Shown: piece after piece, positions 33,661-44,565 of the stretch
Position numbering within the stretch: position 1 is the first letter of the stretch
How the letters are laid out: every line of letters starts with the position of its first letter
NCBI RefSeq assembly: GCF_000003815.2
Contig: NC_049983.1
Span: 3,420,282-3,484,281 of the forward strand
DNA length: 64,000 nt
Direction of reading: 5' to 3'
DNA from: Branchiostoma floridae
Lineage: Eukaryota > Chordata > Leptocardii > Amphioxiformes > Branchiostomatidae
Translations under genes and position numbers: made by a program
The notes under the pieces: model-generated
Databases searched by the model: none
The model's input: the letters and a program-made list of their open reading frames with translations, nothing else
Told to the model about the DNA's origin: nothing

Positions 33661-33853
33661 CTTTGCATTAGCAGAACACATTGGACTTCTACTACTATGA
33701 ATCAGACACGCTTGGGATTGCGTCCCCGCCGCAAAAGTGCCATCATGATTTTCCACCAACTGTTCACACGGTACAAAAACGAGATGCACACTTTCCTCTG
33801 ACAGCCCTACACCAACTGTAAGATGAATACTTGGCGCCAACCCCGTCTGCTAA
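33661..33853 (-). other. Unassigned open frame inside the VWA intron
   Basis: An open stretch (minus) reads SIHLTVGVGLSEESVHLVFV then PCEQLVENHDGTFAAG and ends at a donor-like 'gcaaag|gtcagc'. Possible acceptors lie near 33853. Including it would split the VWA fold, so it is either a relic, part of another transcript or chance. Confidence 0.2.
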
Positions 33854-34586
33854 CAGCTGTCACCTCACCATCTGCTTGGAGTTAAGCCCATTAACAAACA
33901 CATAAAGCACGATGCCTGTACCAATATATCTCAAATATAGGGGTGATTTCTGATATTATTACATCGATTATAACGACAGATACGGCTCCCAAAATCTCAT
34001 TGATTCGAGCTTTCATCACACCCCACCAACACAACAAGTATGAAACCAATCCATCCAGCCGTTCTTGAGTAATCATCTACACAGACAGAGACACATAACA
34101 GAAAATATAACCTCCATTCCATGACATTTCATGGAGGTAAAAACTATTTCCTGTTTAGCTCGAAAAATTTCCCGCAAATTTTACCCTTCGTTTAGTCAGC
34201 TTCTGAGATATATATATATATAGCTGTGGAAGAAATCCATAAATTGTTTTAAGTGTGGCAAGAGTCAAAGATATGTTCTGTGCTCTGCGAAGTAACTTTG
34301 TGTAAGTTCAATCTATTCTGTTCTGGAGTTGGCAAGTAATAACAAGATTATACATACCTCATCCCTACGCAAGGAAAACGTGGATTGATATGATGAGATT
34401 GTCATCCAAACATTTTAGGAAGAAAATAATGATTGCATGGTAACAAGTATGTTCTATTGTTTTCAGTAAATAAAACACCTGGCATTTATATTGGGACTAG
34501 CCGAGAGTTGATAAAATTGGGGAACGGAAAGGAATCTTTAAAGGGATCTAAATGTGTTACACTGAGACTTAATGATACACTTGCAA
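33854..34586. other. Intron, no recognisable feature
   Basis: AT-rich intronic sequence; a short (TA)n run near 34210. Nothing supported. Confidence 0.5.
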
Positions 34587-37556
34587 TTTTTTGAAGTGTC
34601 TAACCATATCTGTCTGCCACAGGGCGACCCCAGAAAAACACAATAATTACAGGCTGCTTTTGTGCTCCCTGGTTTGTTTTCACAGCTCGCACAGCGTACA
34701 GAAGCAGTCTGTAATCATTATATCTTTCTGGGTTCCCTTGTGGTTTACAGATATGGTTAGACAATCCACAAAATTGCACAGCCTAAGGCATACTTGTTAT
34801 ATTGTTCTGTGTACCCCTGTCCGTCTGTGTGATATTTCTCCTTTATTTCTTAATTTCCGCACGCAGGTCAGACCGAGATGTGTTTGAAACTTGAGTCAAG
34901 AGGTAACAAGTCCAATGAAATATTGTAGAATGAGTCGGAACGTTTTTGTTTTTGTTTGTGAATTGTCCAACCATATCTGTCTGCCACAGGGCGACCCCAG
35001 AAAAACACAATAATTACAGGTTGCTTTTGTGCTCCCTGGTTTGTTTTCACACCTAGCACAGAGCACAGAAGCAGTCTGTAATCATTATGTCTTTCTGGGT
35101 TCCCTTGTGGTTTACAGATACGGTTAGATAATTCACAAAATTGCACAGCCTAAGGCATACTTGTTGTGTTGTTAATGTATATCCCTGTCCGTCTGTGTGA
35201 TATTTCTCCTTTATTTCTTCAATTCCGCACGAAGGTCAGACCGAGATGTGTCTGAAACTTGAGTCAAGAGGTAACAAGTCCAATAAAATATTGTAGAATG
35301 AGTCGTAACGTTTTTGTTTTTGTTTGTGCATTGTCCAACCATATCTGTCTTCCACAGGGCGACCCCAGAAAAACACAATAATTACAGGTTGCTTTTGTGC
35401 TCCCTGGTTTGTTTTCACACCTAGCACAGAGCACAGAAGCAGTCTGTAATCATTATTCTTTCTGGGTTCCCTTGTGGTTTACAGATACGGTTAGATAATT
35501 CACAAAATTGCACAGCCTAAGGCATACTTGTTGTGTTGTTAATGTATATCCCTGTCCGTCTGTGTGATATTTCTCCTTTATTTCTTCAATTCCGCACGAA
35601 GGTCAGACCGAGATGTGTCTGAAACTTGAGTCAAGAGGTAACAAGTCCAATAAAATATTGTAGAATGAGTCGTAACGTTTTTGTTTTTGTTTGTGCATTG
35701 TCCAACCATATCTGTCTTCCACAGGCCAGGGCGACCCCAGAAAAACACAATAATTACAGGCTGGTTCTGTGTTCCCTGGATTGTTTTCACACCTAGCACA
35801 GAGCACAGAAGCAGTCTGTAATCATTATGTCTTTCTGGGTTCCCTTGTGGTTTACAGATACGGTTAGATAATTCACAAAATTGCACAGCCTAAGGCATAC
35901 TTGTTGTGTTGTTAATGTATATCCCTGTCCGTCTGTGTGATATTTCTCCTTTATTTCTTCAATTCCGCACGAAGGTCAGACCGAGATGTGTCTGAAACTT
36001 GAGTCAAGAGGTAACAAGTCCAATAAAATATTGTAGAATGAGTCGTAACGTTTTTGTTTTTGTTTGTGCATTGTCCAACCATATCTGTCTTCCACAGGCC
36101 AGGGCGACCCCAGAAAAACACAATAATTACAAGCTGCTTCTGTGTTCCCTGGATTGTTTTCACACCTAGCACAGAGCACAGAAGCAGTCTGTTATAAATC
36201 ATTATGTCTTTCTGGGTTCCCTTGTGGTTTACAGGTACGGTTAGACAATCCACAAAATTGCACAGCCTAAGGCAAATTTGTCGTATTGTTATGTGTATCC
36301 CTGTCCACCTGTGTGATATTTCTCCTTTATTTCTTCAATTCCGCACGAAGGTCAGACCGAGATGTGTCTGAAACTTGAGTCAAGAGGTAACAAGTCCAAT
36401 AAAATATTGTAGAATGAGTCGTAACGTTTTTGTTTTTGTTTGTGCATTGTCCAACCATATCTGTCTTCCACAGGGCGACCCCAGAAAAACACAATAATTA
36501 CAGGTTGCTTTTGTGCTCCCTGGTTTGTTTTCACACCTAGCACAGAGCACAGAAGCAGTCTGTAATCATTATGTCTTTCTGGGTTCCCTTGTGGTTTACA
36601 GATATGGTTAGACCAAGGAGGTTCAACCTCCTTGGTTAGACAATCCACAAAATTGAACAGCCTAAGGCATACTTGTTATATTGTTCTGTGTACCCCTGTC
36701 CGTCTGTGTGATATTTCTCCTTTATTTCTTAATTTCCGCACGCAGGTCAGACCGAGATGTGTTTGAAACTTGAGTCAAGAGGTAACAAGTCCAATGAAAT
36801 ATTGTAGAATGAGTCGGAACGTTTTTGTTTTTGTTTGTGAATTGTCCAACCATATCTGTCTGCCATCAGGGCGACCCCAGAAAAACACAATAATTACAGG
36901 CTGGTTCTGTGCTCCCTGGTTTGTTTTCACACCTAGCACAGAGCACAGAAGCTGAGTCTGTAATCAATATGTCTTTCTGGGTTCCCTTGTGGCTTACAGA
37001 TACGGTTAGATAATTCACAAAATTGCACAGCCTAAGGCATACTTGTTGTGTTGTTAATGTATATCCCTGTACGTCTGTGTGATATTTCTCCTTTATTTCT
37101 TCAATTCCGCACGAAGGTCAGACCGAGATGTGTCTGAAACTTGAGTCAAGAGGTAACAAGTCCAATAAAATATTGTAGGATGAGTCGTAAAGTTTTTGTT
37201 TTGTTTGTGCATTGTCCAACCATATCTGTCTTCCACAGGCCAGGGCGACCCCAGAAAAACACAATAATTACAGGCTGCTTCTGTGTTCCCTGGATTGTTT
37301 TCACACCTAGCACAGAGCACAGAAGTAGTCTGTAATCATTATGTCTTTCTGGGTTCCCTTGTGGTTTACAGATATGGTTAGACAATCCACAAAATTGCAC
37401 AGCCTAAGGCATATTTGTCGTATTGTTATGTGTATCCCTGTCCACCTGTGTGATATTTCTCCTTTATTTCTTAATTCCCGCACGCAGGTCAGACCGAGAT
37501 GTGTCTGAAACTTGAGTCAAGATGTAACATTAGTCCAATAAATTGGTAGAAAGAAT
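34587..37556. repeat. Eight-copy 370-bp satellite built on a hairpin element
   Basis: The motif 'accatatctgtct' recurs at 34603, 34980, 35338, 35705, 36078, 36454, 36849 and 37219 (spacing 358-395 bp). Within each unit about 165 bp is an imperfect palindrome running from 'ctaaccatatctgt' ... 'aataattacaggctgctt' to 'aagcagtctgtaatcatta' ... 'acagatatggttag'. The remaining 200 bp is unique spacer ('cgcacgaaggtcagaccgag'). Half-copies of both parts occur singly near 39140-39250 and 39450-39530, so the array arose by tandem amplification of an inserted MITE with its flank. Open frames on the minus strand just follow the repeat. Confidence 0.9.
36606..36640. mobile_element. Micro-insertion: 21-bp snap-back with GGTTAGA duplication
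   Basis: In the sixth satellite unit only, a small palindrome ('accaaggagg' - ttcaa - 'cctccttggt') is inserted and the host bases GGTTAGA stand on both sides (36606-36612, 36634-36640). Sister units show the unoccupied sequence. It looks like a minimal foldback insertion. Confidence 0.75.
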
Positions 37557-37691
37557 CGGAACGTTTTTGGTTTCGTAAACAGTCTGGTAGAACGTATCTA
37601 AACGCACTCCCACAGTGGACTGAGATAGAAGAACTTCTTGAACGGCATTTGTACATAGTACAACGTATTGCAAGAACTATTATACAAAGTA

Positions 37692-37841
37692 ATCTCCAAG
37701 CAGATTCCTCCGTGGCAGCAGTAACTGAAGCTGGGGAAAGGACTTAAGCCGGCAGAGTGGCCAATTTTAATTCTCTGCCGGCTAAAGTCCTTCCCCAGCT
37801 TATGTTACTGTCTTGCCACGGAGGAATCTGCTTGGAAATTA
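37692..37841. mobile_element. Palindromic MITE (150 bp) with 11-bp target duplication
   Basis: The ends 'atctccaagcagattcctcc' and 'ggaggaatctgcttggaaat' are inverted repeats; the interior is also palindromic ('ctggggaaaggactt' / 'aagtccttccccag' region, 'gccggcagag' / 'ctctgccggc'). TATACAAAGTA occurs immediately on both sides (37681-37691 and 37842-37852). A related host repeat near 39990-40060 lacks the insertion and shows the empty site. Confidence 0.85.
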
Positions 37842-37852
37842 TATACAAAGTA

Positions 37853-38530
37853 CCAAATATATAGCTTAACATCCTATATAATCCTATATATGACTTGAGA
37901 CCCTGTCCTATTTAGTTGTAAATGTCGTTATTATCACCTTTTGTTATCTGTGTTCGTAATCTTGCATGCGCGTCTTTATTTGTTCATATGTCACAAGAAA
38001 AGACCTATGTAAGCAATGCTACAATCCTCGTTAGATGAATGTGAATAGAAAGGTTAAAAAGGAGGGTGTTGTTGCTTCGGTAAAGCCCGATACTTTATGG
38101 TGAGAAAGTTAAATTTCAAAATCAAAAAGTTATCATTGGAAAGATGTTGGTAAAATAAGTGTTGGTAAAATGAAACGATATTTCTACGGTAACAGTCAGT
38201 CGTTGACCTTTAAAAATTCTTTTTTTTTGTTGAGGTTGGGGTGATTTCACGCCAAGAGTAATGATAAAATTTCTGTAATTATCAGACAACGTCCAAATTG
38301 AAGTACTTTTAATGAAAAAATCTTGACAGGGTTAGCCTGGCAATAGCTGGGGGAAAAGCCTTATTGACAGGCCCAAAAGGCCGTACTTCGAATAGAACTT
38401 TATTCTGTTTTCTTTAGCCAGGGTAGGTCATCTCAGTGTAACCACACTGCTTTACAGTGGGGCCGTGGTTATCCATATTTATAATGCAGTCCGGTCGTGA
38501 GGTCAGAGGTCGGCTCTCAGCTTCATCGAT
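37853..38530. other. Intron, no recognisable feature
   Basis: AT-rich intronic sequence with the short 'gcagtccggtcgtgaggtcagaggtc' block near 38484 shared with 30350. Nothing else supported. Confidence 0.5.
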
Positions 38531-38531
38531 A

Positions 38532-38985
38532 TCATACGCTTAAATGTTGCAATGTTTGGAGCCGTTTTTTTAATGTCATTGGAAGGTGCTTCCACTGACA
38601 AACGCCTCTGTGGCTAAACTTACACCTTCTACATTCCCAGTGAACTTGTGGCAGCTGTATTGATTGGCTTAAACTATGACGAGTAGGGTAACTGTGAGTC
38701 TCTGATACCATATGGAATACATTGAGATATTCTAGCAGTAGTTGGTTAACAGACTTGTAGACTGTATGCAACAGGTGATCATTTCTTCTAGTTTCCAGAG
38801 TATTCCAGTGTAGACTAGAGAGTTCATTCCTACCGATGTGAGACGCATATGAAAGACCAAGTGTAATTCTAGCAGCCCGGTTGTGTAGCTTTTGTAGCTT
38901 ATCTGAAAGGCATTTTCCACAGTTACCCCACACAACATCGCAGTAATCCAGTTTGGGAAGGACCATACAATTGAATCTCAAGGGT
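38532..38985 (-). pseudogene. LINE (CR1/Jockey-type) RT C-terminal fragment
   Basis: The minus-strand frame encodes 'MVLPKLDYCDVVWGNC' followed by 'KLQKLHNRAARITLG', 'LSSLHWNTLETRRNDHLL' and 'SVNQLLLEYLNVFHMV', the classical region downstream of the RT core in CR1/Jockey-group LINEs. The catalytic domain is missing; it is truncated at both ends and lies in the long VWA intron. Confidence 0.85.
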
Positions 38986-38989
38986 ACAT

Positions 38990-41768
38990 TTAGGCAAAAC
39001 TGGGGTTAGACACCGTAACACATACACCTAGTCCGGCCGATACACCCTTGCACAACTTATCTATACGTTAGGCACGAGTCAAACTGCGTAGTTGATGTTG
39101 GCCTATAAGGCACGCCATTGTCCGTCCGTGTGATGTTTTTCCTTTACTTCTTCATTTCCGCACGCAGGTCAGACCAAGATGTGTCTGAAACTTGAGTCAA
39201 GAGGTAACAAGTCCAATGAAATATGATAGAACGAATCGGAACGTTTTTCTTCTCTCCGCAGGTTAGGACTGGGTCTGCTCATATCCTGGGCCGGTATGTT
39301 GTGCCAATAGTAAAGTACTGTACATCTTCTAAACCTCAGTCTCAAACTGAAGGCATTTATATTAAACTTCAGCGAAGCACTACTTAGCCTATTAAACTTT
39401 ATGCTACACAGGAGTGAAAACATATATTGATACACCTTGACTTGTTTTTGTTAGCGCAGAAACAGTTTGTAATTATAATTGTGTTTTTTTGGAGGGGTTC
39501 GCCCTGTGGCTGATAGATATGGGAGTAATTAACAAATACCTCCATAAGTATGGTATGCGAATGGACCCTTGTGTGTGGTAAGTAGTTGCATGCCTATAAG
39601 GCAATAATTATCTGTGATCAGCTTTATGCAGTGTGTCTTTTGTGAAAAATCATACAGAGTGCTACTTGCACACACAGTCCTAATGTAGGAGTAAAGTCAT
39701 ACAGTACACCAGTTTCTTATATCCACTGTATAAAGTACTACGTTTACCAATGTTTGGTTTGACTTCTTCTTTGAAGGCAGTGGACTGCCCAACGGCAAAG
39801 GGTGGGGGGGGGGGGTAGGAGGGGGGAGTCACTTCCCGGGAGGGTAACATTTTCCCCGCCTGTGCTGGCAAATGTTTCCCTCGGGTGACCAAACTCCCCT
39901 TACCTGACAAATTGCTCTCCCTATAGCCAGCGTAGACAGTCTGGTAGAACGTAGGCCTGAGCTGAGATGGAAGAACTTCATTGCACGACTTTTGTATATG
40001 GCACAATGTAATGTATGTCAACGGCAGTCACTATATAACACAAGTACCATATATATAGGTATAGAACCAAGCCTAACATCCTAATTAACATAACAATAGA
40101 TGAGCCCACATACTGTCAGCAAAAATTTCCCCAAGAACTGAACACCACGTACAATTCCGTTTCTACACAAACGACCGACCGGTCCCTAGCCCTGGTGCAT
40201 CTGCTAGCAAGCACCTGCTTTGTACAGAGGCGCCGCCTAGTGAGCATTGGCGGTACTTAATGGCAAACACCGATTTTGAGGACCGAAGATTAACACCATC
40301 TGGCGAAATAAAATATTGCAAGATGTCAAAGTTCGGAAAGGAGATTTAAGGTCCATTAATGTAATGTAGACATCGAAGTAAACAATTTTAGATGCAATTC
40401 AGTCTCTACAGATGACGTTAGTGAAGCGAATCATACATCTAAAGCTAGAAGGTCAACGAGTTTGACGGAACATTTATGGTGAGTTTCTTTCTTTTTGTGT
40501 AAGAGCAATGTTTAAACTTATCAAGAAAGAGAGAGAGAGAGAGAGATGGTTTATTGCCATTGACATTAAAAACTCTTGCAGTAGATTTACAAAAGGCTGA
40601 ATTGTCGTTTTTTTACAGTCAATATTTCAACCTCTAACTAGTTAACACAATCAAAAGGATCGAGTGACAAAATAACATCTGCTTGTTTACAATGACTCGT
40701 CAGTTATTACACAAAGAAAGATTCACTACTGTTCACAAATTACCCGTCTTAGTTCAGGGGCTTTACACAGTACGGTAATGTGCTATTAGCGAAACGAGCA
40801 GTTCTACACCGGAAGTGACAGAATTTGTCTTTGTTTCTTAGTGACCTATTTTGGGTATCCCCTTGTCTAGATGGAAGCCAATTACAATTAACAACTAGAA
40901 GTCTTGTCCTTTTTAGACAGAAGCATTCGATAAAACAACCATCTCCTTTTTGCATCCGCACGAAAGCATATAAAATAAAGGAATAACACAACTGATAGCT
41001 GACAAAAACCAAACAATATCATATTATGACCTTATAGGCAAAGTATGACATGATGTATTACATTTGTAATGTGGCTCGATTTAAACAAATCACAGCATCT
41101 TATATCTTATTTAGACAGCAATCACAGGTTCAAATACATGGCTTGAAAATGTTTCGGCAAAAATCTTTTTCTTGATTTCATAAATCTTTTTCTTGAACCG
41201 CAAGTAATTGAGTTGCCTAAGGCCCCATTTCCGCCAGACGGCGATCACGATGCGCTCTCATTGCTACCTAAATAGGATATGTGTAACCTATGATTTCCTA
41301 CTGGGTTCATCATACAGCATGTAAAGGTGATCGCGAGACCGAGAGAGCTACAAAACACACAAAACATTTTTAAAAAATCGTTTCTTTTCTATACAATTCG
41401 TTGAGCGATCTGTCAATTTCTATGTCGCAGAGAGAGTGCGGCGAGAACGTCGTCCTAGTGGAAAGGGGGTATAATGCCTTTTTTTTATTCATAGCATGTG
41501 TAAAATCCAAAGCTTTCAAATGCAATAAATCTCTTCTTTTCGCACACCAAGACAGCGGACAAGACAGCAAAGTCAGCCAACGAAGGTACGCGTACCTACA
41601 TCGGCTACATATAGCGGCGAGAAGCACAACTCCAGTTACAAGCTCTGAGGAAGATGCCTGACAGACATCGGAACGTCAGCAAGGTGAGATTAACTAGTGG
41701 TGGGGAAAAAACTCCTATGTGCAACTTTGAATTTGTTTTTACATCAAAAATAAGCCCAAGTTTCTCAC
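38990..41768. other. Intron with diverged repeat copies
   Basis: Contains single diverged halves of the 370-bp satellite unit (39100-39260 and 39440-39540), a poly-G stretch near 39805, a copy of the 'acagtctggtagaacgta' repeat near 39930-40110 (empty site for the 37.7-kb MITE), a (GA)n tract near 40525-40545, and otherwise unique AT-rich sequence. No gene supported. Confidence 0.55.
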
Positions 41769-41822
41769 CTGTCCGTCTGTGATCACCACGGCAGCCCGGG
41801 GGAAACCGTCACGGAAGTCAGC
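41769..41822 (-). CDS. VWA domain, third exon
   Basis: 54-bp exon, phase 0-0, acceptor 'gtgttcccccag', donor 'ggacag|gtgaga'. It encodes ADFRDGFPRAAVVITDGQ; the VVITDG strand carries the conserved aspartate of the metal-ion site. The join to exon 42330-42488 (...LRYMADT|ADFRDG...) is a few residues shorter than in typical VWA domains, so a further microexon may exist between them. Confidence 0.85.
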
Positions 41823-42329
41823 CTGGGGGAACACAACAAACGTCAGAACATGATTCTGCTGTTCTTACACTTTTCCTCACACCCTTGCAGCAGCCTTAAG
41901 CTACTTTGTTAAAAGACTCTTAGGCTGACATCATTACTGAAACACGTTCTAACTGAATCACAATTGATAAGATTTGAAAGATCTCCTACCTCTGTCAAAT
42001 ACTGTTTTAGATTATCTTCTATATCATTTTCAATTGTAGCCCTGAATTATACAGACAAGGTGTTGGTAACATCACAACAATTATCAATATGTAATATTGA
42101 TGATGCAATGTCTTTCCCTGTTAAAAGTCTATTTCTACTACCCGGCACTCGTGCCTAGTGATTGCTTTTTCTCCCTCTATGTTGAAGTTGGATTGCATAT
42201 GAAGAATGCATGAGTTTTTACCACAACCAGACTAAGTTGATACCTCAAAACTATTAAAAAACGGACACACATATGAACAAAGAAACATACAGACTTGAAG
42301 CAATCTAGGCCCGGAAGTGTAATCCCTAC
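41823..42329. other. Intron
   Basis: 507-bp intron between VWA exons; no other feature seen. Confidence 0.6.
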
Positions 42330-42488
42330 CGTATCGGCCATGTAGCGGAGGGCCCCGCCGGTGTGGGTCTCGCCCCCTGCCGCGTACATGAGACAGTTCA
42401 CGGTGTCAATCAGGGTCGGGTTCTCCATGGGGTAGGTGCAGACAGGCAGGTACCAGGTCAGGACGCAGTCGTACGTGATGATTCCGAT
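42330..42488 (-). CDS. VWA domain, second exon
   Basis: 159-bp exon, phase 0-0, acceptor 'actgctccgtag', donor 'gatacg|gtaggg'. It encodes IGIITYDCVLTWYLPVCTYP MENP ... TVNCLMYAAGGETHTGGALR YMADT. The 'THTGGAL' block contains the conserved threonine of the VWA metal site and the following helix. GC-rich coding sequence in an AT-rich background. Confidence 0.9.
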
Positions 42489-43080
42489 CTACGGAGCAGT
42501 TAGGCAAGAATAGCGATATTGAATTGTTTTGAAGAGAAAACGGCTTCAGCCTCACCTAGCCGTCGGTGCGCGTGTGATTCTATGTGTTGTTCTCTCCTTC
42601 TGTCCTTATCCCTGACCCTCGCCTGTCCCTCCCTCCACTCTCGATGCCCCTCCTTCTCTCTGCCCCTTTTTCTGTCTTTCTCTCACTCTTGTCCTCTGTC
42701 TGCCCCTCCTCCACTTTCTCTCCCCTCCCTATGTTCTTCCTCCTTTCTGTCCCTCTCCTCTCTGTCCCTCTCCTCTCTGACTCACTCTCTCTTTTAGTCA
42801 GTATCTCTCTCTCTGCCTCTTTCTCTCTCTCTTTTTCTATGAAGAAATCTACCAGTCGACTTCTTATATGTGGAAAGGTAAATCTACTAGTGGACTTCTT
42901 ATATGTGGAAAGGTAAATCCAAAGCAGCTACCTCGTGAAAAAATAGGTCGACAACTTGTTCAAATGGAGCAAATCTGTGAACTCGACCCAGCTGCTCGGA
43001 CAGCGACCTAAGAGAGGCCGATGAGGCAGCCCGCTGCTAGATAAGGAGAAGGAGCAACAGTTATGACCTTCTGAAGAAAT
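42489..43080. repeat. Intron with pyrimidine-rich (CTCTCC)n tract
   Basis: 42570-42840 on the plus strand is nearly all C and T (purine-rich on the transcribed strand). Open frames here are low-complexity by-products. At 42838-42920 a short direct duplication 'acttcttatatgtggaaagg' is seen. Confidence 0.7.
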
Positions 43081-43093
43081 ACTGCCATCCCAG

Positions 43094-43562
43094 ACTCACC
43101 TCAACATCTGCACATAACTCTATGAGGCACTGAACGAGGTCTATGACTCACCCCGACATCCACACACAGCTCTATGAAGCAGAGGATGAGGTTTATGACT
43201 CACCTCGACATCCTCACATAGCTCTATGGAGCACTGGGTGAGGCTATGACTCACCCCGACATCCACACATAGCTCTATGGAGCAGAGGTTGAGGCTATGA
43301 CTCACCCCGACATCCAAACACAGCTCTATGGAGCAGAGGATGAGGCTATGACTCACCCCGACATCCACACACAGCTCTATAGAGCAGAGGATGAGGCTAT
43401 GACTCACCCCGACATCCACACACAGCTCTATGACTCACCCCGACATCCACACACAGCTCTATGACTCACCCCGACATCCACACACAGCTCTATGACTCAC
43501 CCCGACATCCACACACAGCTCTATAACTCACCCCGACATCCACACACAGCTCCATGACTCAC
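43094..43562 (-). repeat. Exon-edge minisatellite: repeated 5' splice sites of the first VWA exon
   Basis: 'actcaccccgacatc' recurs at 43094, 43146, 43198, 43249, 43300, 43351, 43402, 43433, 43464, 43495, 43526 and 43557: periods 52, 52, then 51 four times, then 31 five times. On the minus strand each long unit reproduces the last 45-odd bases of the exon plus the donor GTGAGTC; the short units keep about 25 bases of exon plus donor. The last position is the authentic junction. Confidence 0.95.
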
Positions 43563-43741
43563 CTCGACATCTACACAGAACTCAATGAAGCAGTAGATGA
43601 GGTCTATGATGAACCGTTTGATGCTGAAGAAGGTGGACATGGAGATGCTGGAGGACAGGTCCACCACAAGGATCAGGTCCAGGGAGCAGACCGGCGTTTT
43701 CGGCTCTCTAGTAGGAGGTGGAGGAGGCATGGTCGGTTCGA
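43563..43741 (-). CDS. VWA domain, first exon
   Basis: 179-bp exon, acceptor 'tattttctacag', donor 'gtcgag|gtgagt'; starts phase 1, ends phase 0. It begins with a proline-rich linker (VEPTMPPPPPTREPKTP), then VCSLDLILVVDLSSSISM, where DLSSS is the DxSxS metal-binding motif that opens a VWA domain, and STFFSIKRFIIDLIYCFIEF. All exon phases through 33262 agree, giving one complete VWA fold with all three metal-site elements. It is likely extracellular and adhesive or matrix-associated. Confidence 0.9.
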
Positions 43742-44431
43742 CTGTAGAAAATAAATAAGATATGTGTGTGTTAATCGGACATCTGTTTGATGAAATTAGA
43801 TTTTCATACAATGTATCATTTCATGACAAAGTATTCTCAAAACATCTGTTCTATTCTTTCGTGAATATCAGGGATGCCATCACGGATCACAATGGATTCT
43901 CTTTCAGCACTCAGCCCTGCCCTACATGGGTTTACACCCTTCAACAAATCCCATTTCCTCTTATATTCCGGTATGAACTTTCAGACTCGCTTTATACGTA
44001 AAAAATTGACCAGATTGATCTGTGACTAGCAGCAGATTTTTACAGCAGAAAAGTACCTTTCGCGTAGTTTACGTTGTTGTTTGAATAGACTGACTGACTA
44101 TATCTATCTATTCGTCTATCTGTCTATTTTCATTTATCTATATGTATCTATCGGTCTATTGTTCTATCCATATTTATGCATCTATCTATATATCTATAGC
44201 TATATATCTATCCATCTATATCTATTTCTCTCTCTCTCTCTCTCTCTCTCACTCTCTCTCTCTAGCTATCTATCTAAATCTAGCTATCTATATAGACGAA
44301 AACACGTCCTAGAATTCTGACTTGGCCTTCGTACTCACTCAGCTCATAAAGTCCCACTATCAACCCATCTTTACTAAGCAGAGTGCAGGACAAGTTATGA
44401 TGTTTAAGTGATGTGTAAGTAGCGATGTTAC
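43742..44431. repeat. Intron with (TCTA)n microsatellite
   Basis: 44085-44300 is a compound (TCTA)n/(TC)n microsatellite. The rest is AT-rich intron without other features. Confidence 0.7.
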
Positions 44432-44565
44432 CTTCTGAAGGACAACACACAGCCCAGCGATCAGCTTCGATCTCACAGTAGTAGCCTCGAGGGCAGCGCT
44501 GGCCACCCCGTCCGCAGTAGTAGTTAGGCAGAAAAGGGTCTCAGAATGGACAGTAGGGGTCTGTG
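44432..44565 (-). CDS. Lustrin-like cysteine-rich exon (stop codon near its start)
   Basis: Donor 'cagaag|gtaac' at 44432 leaves phase 1, matching the VWA exon. The frame reads NYYCGRGGQRCPRGYYCEIE then ADRWAVCCPSE: C-x5-C-x5-C-x10-CC, the pattern of lustrin-type cysteine modules. The 5' edge is uncertain: the acceptor 'gtctccacag' at about 44566 would give the phase-consistent start DPYCPF, but the next codon is TGA. Every other copy of this edge in the adjoining array has Ser-Gly or Ser-Arg there, so the stop may be a mutation, an assembly error, or a sign that another acceptor is used. Confidence 0.65.

Noticed and set aside
35578-36253. Several 67-102 codon minus-strand frames repeated along 34.6-37.4 kb
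   Set aside because: They are identical frames in successive satellite units containing a foldback element; no start, splice or codon evidence.
42519-42916. Ser/Leu-rich plus-strand proteins
   Set aside because: Low-complexity translation of a pyrimidine tract within an intron of the minus-strand gene.
43141-43419. 92-codon repeat protein (DVGVSHSL units)
   Set aside because: It is a frame through the exon-edge minisatellite and crosses splice donors; the authentic exon ends at 43563.
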